Assembly: GCA_963848525.1 (NCBI GenBank)
Contig: CAWKDZ010000003.1
Coordinates: forward strand, 186,001-250,000
Length of the DNA: 64,000 nucleotides
From: JACCTU01 sp963848525
GTDB lineage: Bacteria > Actinomycetota > Thermoleophilia > Gaiellales > Gaiellaceae
Direction: 5' to 3'
The notes under the pieces were generated by a model. The model was not told where the DNA came from and ran no database searches. It saw only the letters and a list, made by a program, of their open reading frames with translations. The position numbers and the translations under genes were made by a program. Of the stretch, positions 61,184 to 64,000 are shown in pieces. Position 1 is the first letter of the stretch, and each line of letters opens with the position of its first letter.

Positions 61184-61576
61184 TTACGGGCCGGTGCAGG
61201 CCGTGCTCGTGATGTCGCCGCCGGGCCCGCGCTTGTACCAGGACTTGGTGCCGACGGTGCTCCTGATGCAGTACGAGGTCGCCGTCGAGGTGCCGAGGAT
61301 GACGACGTTCTTGACGCCCTGGTCGTACGCCTGCATCTGCGTCAGGGTCAGGCCGACGTAACCGGTCGCGTGGTCGGCGTTGAACGCCTCGACCGCGGGG
61401 ATGGCTGCGCGGACGTTCGCCTTCGCGGCCGAGTTGTTCGCCCGGTCGCGGAAAGAGAGGTACGACGGCACGGCGATCGCGAGCAGGATCCCGAGGATGA
61501 TGATGACAACGAGGAGCTCGATGAGCGTGAAGCCGCTCTCTTCCCGAGCCAGCCGCTGCCGCATTGCCTGAATCAT
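61184..61576 (-). CDS. pilA: Major type IV pilin, copy 2
   Basis: 130 residues, ATG at 61576. Identical to copy 1 in leader, hydrophobic alpha1-N helix and Cys positions; differences are EAFNAD for EAYNAD, LGTSTAT for LGSSTAT and YKRGPG for YKQGPG. The upstream 70 bp share CTAGTGCG and GACCGATAC with copy 1, a possible weaker form of the T4P promoter. Both copies keep their reading frames, terminators and ribosome-binding sites, so both are probably expressed. Confidence 0.95.
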   Translation of the reverse strand: MIQAMRQRLAREESGFTLIELLVVIIILGILLAIAVPSYLSFRDRANNSAAKANVRAAIPAVEAFNADHATGYVGLTLTQMQAYDQGVKNVVILGTSTATSYCIRSTVGTKSWYKRGPGGDITSTACTGP

Positions 61577-61692
61577 TCGTGCTCCTTCGTGGGAGTGGTC
61601 TTGAGCCACCCACGTATCGGTCGGTGCGCACGGCCCGCACTAGCCTCGAATGAGGGATACGCATCCCCCGCGGCGGGGGAGGCGCCCTCAAT

Positions 61693-61720
61693 TCAAGGAG
61701 TCCTACAGCCCTGCCGATAG
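61693..61720 (+). promoter_or_regulatory. Sigma-28-like promoter of the second pilT
   Basis: TCAA (61693-61696), 16-bp spacer, GCCGATAG (61713-61720), start ATG 17 nt further at 61738 with GAGGGA between. Like pilB, this unit has a short leader with a ribosome-binding site. The DNA after the -10 (CTCGGACGAGGGA) resembles that before pilB (CTCGTTCGAGGGA). Confidence 0.68.
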
Positions 61721-61737
61721 CTCGGACGAGGGACTGG

Positions 61738-62897
61738 ATGCGGACGTACTCGATCGACGACCTGTTGGAGCTGGTGGTGGCGCACAAGGCGTCGGACCTG
61801 CACCTGACCGCGGGCACGAACCCGGCGATCCGCGTCCACGGCGAGATTCAGCGACTCGACGAGATCGAGCCGCTGAGGCCGGAGGACACGCAGCAGCTCA
61901 TGTACCAGATCCTCTCGAGCGAGCAGCAGAAGGACTTCGAGATCAAGCGGCAGCTCGACTTCGCGCACGGCGTTCCGGGCCTCGCGCGCTTCCGCGTCAA
62001 CGTCTACTTCCAGCGCGGCTCGGTCGGCGCCGCCTTCCGCCTCATTCCCGAAGCGATCAAGACGCTCGAGGAGCTCGGACTCCCCGCGTCCCTGCACCAG
62101 CTCGCCGAGAAGCCTCGCGGCCTCGTCCTCGTCACCGGCCCGACCGGGTTCGGGGAAGTCGACGACGCTCGCGTCGCTGATCGACGAGGTGAACCGAACC
62201 CGCTCCGACCACATCCTCACGATCGAGGACCCGATCGAGTTCGTGCACCGCCACAAGCGGTGCGTCGTCAACCAGCGCGAGATCGGCACGGACGCGTCGA
62301 GCTTCGCGGAGGGGCTGCGGGCGGCATTGCGCCAGGACCCCGACGTGATCCTCGTCGGCGAGCTGCGCGACCTCGAGACGATCGCCGTGGCGCTGACCGC
62401 GGCGGAGACGGGCCACCTCGTCCTCGGGACGCTGCACACGCAGAGCGCGTCGAGCACGGTCGACCGCATCATCGACGTCTTCCCGCCGGCGCAGCAGGAG
62501 CAGGTACGCATGCAGCTCGCCGGCTCGCTGCAGGGGATCGTCACGCAGGCGCTGCTCCCGACCGCGAGCGGCGACGGCCGCGTCGCCGCCCTCGAGATCC
62601 TTCTGCCCGACGATGCCACGCAGGAACCTGATCCGGCAGGGCAAGGTCGAGCAGATCTACTCGATCCTCCAGACCGGTACGCAGCGCGGGATGCAGACGA
62701 TGGAGCAGTCGCTCGCCGAGCTGACGTTGCGCCACGTGATCACGCTCGAGCTCGCGCTGTCGCGGACGAGCCGCCCCGACCAGCTGCTCGGCCTGCTCGA
62801 GCGCGGCGGGTTCGACACCAGCGCTGCGTACGCGGAGCCGGAGGCGCCCGACGTCCCGCTCCAGCCGCTCGGCGGGCTGCGGGTGGCGGAGGGATAG
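61738..62897 (+). CDS. pilT: Second PilT/PilU-type ATPase (two +1 frameshifts)
   Basis: Three frames joined by deleting one T at 62149-62150 and one A near 62622 give 385 residues. Frame 1 has the N-terminal domain (SIDDLLELVVAHKASDLHLTAGTNPAIRVHGEI) and ends at Walker A, which reads TGPTGF instead of TGPTGSGKSTT because of the first insertion. Frame 2 has HILTIEDPIEFVHRHKRCVVNQREIG, Walker B DPDVILVGELRDLET, and HLVLGTLHTQSASSTVDRIIDVFP. Frame 3 has NLIRQGKVEQIYSILQTGTQRGMQTMEQSLAEL, the canonical AIRNLIREGK-GMQTM end. It is closer to classical PilT than the first copy. An insertion inside Walker A of an otherwise perfect ATPase looks like a sequence error. Confidence 0.85.
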
Positions 62898-62901
62898 GCC
62901 G

Positions 62902-64000
62902 GTGGTCGACTGGAAGAAGGAGATCAAGCTGTCCGACCTCGTCGGCGCCGGCAAGAAGGAGGACGAAGCCGAGGCAGAGGTCGTCGCCGAGCCCGCGGCG
63001 GTCGAGCTGCTCAGCGCGTACGTCCCGCCGGAGGTTCCTGCGGCGCCGGCGGTCGAGCCCGCCCCGGAGGTGATCGACCTCGCGTTCCCGGCGCAGCCGG
63101 CGAGCGCGCCGCAGCCGGCGCCTCCGCCGGTCGAGCTCCCCGAGGTCGCCGTGCCCGCTCCGGCACCCGCGCCGGTCGTCGTGCACCCGCCCGTCCCGTC
63201 CGCCCAGCTTCCCCCGGTCGCCGAGGAGCGGCCGCCGGCGAACGTACAAAGAGAAGAGGAGGCGCGCGTCCCGTTCTACAAGCGCGAGCTCGGGCGCAAG
63301 AAGGACCAGACGGAGAAGCCGCGGCGCTCGGCGGCGCGCGGAGGAAAGCTTCCGAAGCGGGTCGTCGGCCTGAAGATCGGCGCCTCGCAGCTCGCCGCTG
63401 CGACGGTCGAGAACAACGGGAGCTCCGAGCTCGTGCAGGTCGCGCGCCACCAGCTCGACGCGGGCATCGTGTCGAACGGCGAGGTCCGCGACCCGGACAA
63501 GCTCGCGGAGGCGCTGAAGGTCTTCTTCAAGCGCAACAACCTGCCCAAGCGCGGTGTCCGGCTCGGGATCGCGACGAACCGCATCGGCGTCCGCACGCTC
63601 GAGATCGCCGGCGTCAGCGACGGGAAGCAGCTCGCGAACGCGATTCGCTTCCGCGCCCAGGAGGCGCTGCCGATCCCGATCGACGAGGCGGTCCTCGACT
63701 ACCAGGTGCTGGACGAGTCGAAGGACGAGGCCGGCGAGACGACGCGCCGGATCCTGCTCGTCCTCGCCTATCGCGACCTGATCGACCGCTACGTCGCCGC
63801 GTGCAAGAAGGCCGGCCTCCAGCTCGTCGGGATCGACCTCGAAGCGTTCGCGCTGCTGCGCGCGCTCGCTGCACCGCGCGAAGAGGATTCGGCCGCGCAG
63901 GCGGCGCTTGTTGCGGTCACCGTCGGCCACGACCGGACGACGTTCGCCGTCTCCGACGGCCGCGTGTGCGAGTTCACGCGCGTGCTCGACTGGGGCGGCC
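62902..64000 (+). CDS. pilM: Type IV pilus inner-membrane platform protein PilM, 3' end outside window
   Basis: At least 366 residues, GTG at 62902, 4 bp after the pilT stop; the frame is open to the window end. Residues 1-150 are an unusual extension: VDWKKEIKLSDLVGAGKK followed by a Pro/Ala/Val/Glu-rich region and a basic patch (KRELGRKKDQTEKPRRSAARGG). From ~151 the actin-like (FtsA/SHS2) PilM fold begins: KRVVGLKIGASQLAAATVENNGSSELV, GIATNRIGVRTLEIAGVSDGKQLANAIRFRAQEALPIPIDEAVLDYQVLDE and DLIDRYVAACKKAGLQLVGIDLEAFALLRAL. It binds PilN's N-terminus and the ATPases. pilN, pilO and pilC are expected just beyond the edge. Confidence 0.92.
   Translation, partial: MVDWKKEIKLSDLVGAGKKEDEAEAEVVAEPAAVELLSAYVPPEVPAAPAVEPAPEVIDLAFPAQPASAPQPAPPPVELPEVAVPAPAPAPVVVHPPVPSAQLPPVAEERPPANVQREEEARVPFYKRELGRKKDQTEKPRRSAARGGKLPKRVVGLKIGASQLAAATVENNGSSELVQVARHQLDAGIVSNGEVRDPDKLAEALKVFFKRNNLPKRGVRLGIATNRIGVRTLEIAGVSDGKQLANAIRFRAQEALPIPIDEAVLDYQVLDESKDEAGETTRRILLVLAYRDLIDRYVAACKKAGLQLVGIDLEAFALLRALAAPREEDSAAQAALVAVTVGHDRTTFAVSDGRVCEFTRVLDWGG

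Larger units (their letters stand above)
60566..61646 (-). repeat. Tandem duplication of the pilin unit (569-bp period)
   Basis: Two adjacent units of about 510 bp: terminator, pilin gene, ribosome-binding site and ~70 bp of upstream region, offset by exactly 569 bp (stops 60615/61184, hairpins 60566/61135, starts 61007/61576). Coding parts are nearly identical, while the upstream ~70 bp and the spacer are more diverged. A recent duplication or gene conversion is implied. Confidence 0.85.

Noticed and set aside
48995..61720. Flagellar or chemotaxis regulon, given the sigma-28-like promoters
   Set aside because: No flagellar, motor or chemotaxis gene is present; all linked genes are T4P or wall-related.
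61738..62897. Second pilT as a true pseudogene
   Set aside because: Only two single-base insertions, with every motif otherwise perfect and the neighbouring promoter intact; other genes in the window show the same kind of indel.
1..64000. CRISPR arrays, prophage, insertion sequences, rRNA operon, replication origin
   Set aside because: Looked for direct-repeat arrays, transposase or phage structural motifs, rRNA sequences and DnaA-box clusters; none seen.

Overview
The window is one contiguous stretch of very high-GC bacterial chromosome. Gene content points to a deep-branching actinobacterium, most likely class Thermoleophilia (Gaiellales/Solirubrobacterales-like). It has three BTAD/SARP-type regulators with extra domains, type IV pilus (T4P) genes without flagellar genes, DUF4389 and bestrophin-like DUF4239 membrane proteins, an actinobacterial-style Ser/Thr kinase, and many GTG/TTG starts. 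This placement is inference; no rRNA or other strong marker is present.

Layout. 1-20.8 kb is mostly intact genes: a methyltransferase (cut by the window edge), an APC permease, a secreted phytase-like protein with a nuclease-fold protein, an orphan solute-binding protein facing a membrane-anchored BTAD/beta-propeller regulator, an MFS protein with a cyclic-nucleotide-binding domain, a two-repeat mini-protein, a secreted HELFH metalloprotease, a 1213-residue BTAD-ATPase-TPR regulator, a cupin/TetR pair, and an alpha/beta hydrolase facing an XRE-ImmA/IrrE pair. 20.8-38.1 kb is an accessory zone. Intact genes (MMPL exporter, VanR/VanS-like system with a VanY-like carboxypeptidase, cupin-cyclase fusion, LuxR and others) alternate with remnants of an FtsX permease, an esterase, a VOC protein, a HYR-domain protein and a quinone oxidoreductase. 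38.7-44.5 kb is one giant signalling gene (about 1921 residues once five +1 shifts are removed): BTAD, class III cyclase, Ser/Thr kinase, STAND NTPase, membrane helix and WD40 propellers. tRNA-Thr(GGT) and tRNA-Tyr(GTA) flank an oxidase, a metalloprotease-like and a VOC-DUF429 gene.

49-64 kb is a T4P locus: pilT, a transglycosylase/M23 wall hydrolase, a PASTA protein, two minor pilins, pilD, pilB, a thioredoxin-fold-like membrane protein, a GT-C-type glycosyltransferase, two near-identical major pilins, a second pilT and the start of pilM. Nearly every transcription unit here is preceded by TCAA-N16-GCCGATAA, resembling promoters of FliA/WhiG-type (sigma-28) factors. In five units the start codon lies exactly 7 nt after the -10 box, predicting leaderless mRNAs. 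The locus is also rich in elaborate 3'-end hairpins, including three sharing a two-stem architecture with a conserved UC/UCAA internal loop and fully compensated stems.

Ten frameshifts, all equivalent to one extra base and mostly in short homopolymers, interrupt otherwise well-conserved genes. They look more like assembly/sequencing indels than ten independent pseudogenes, so the affected genes are described as the repaired proteins.
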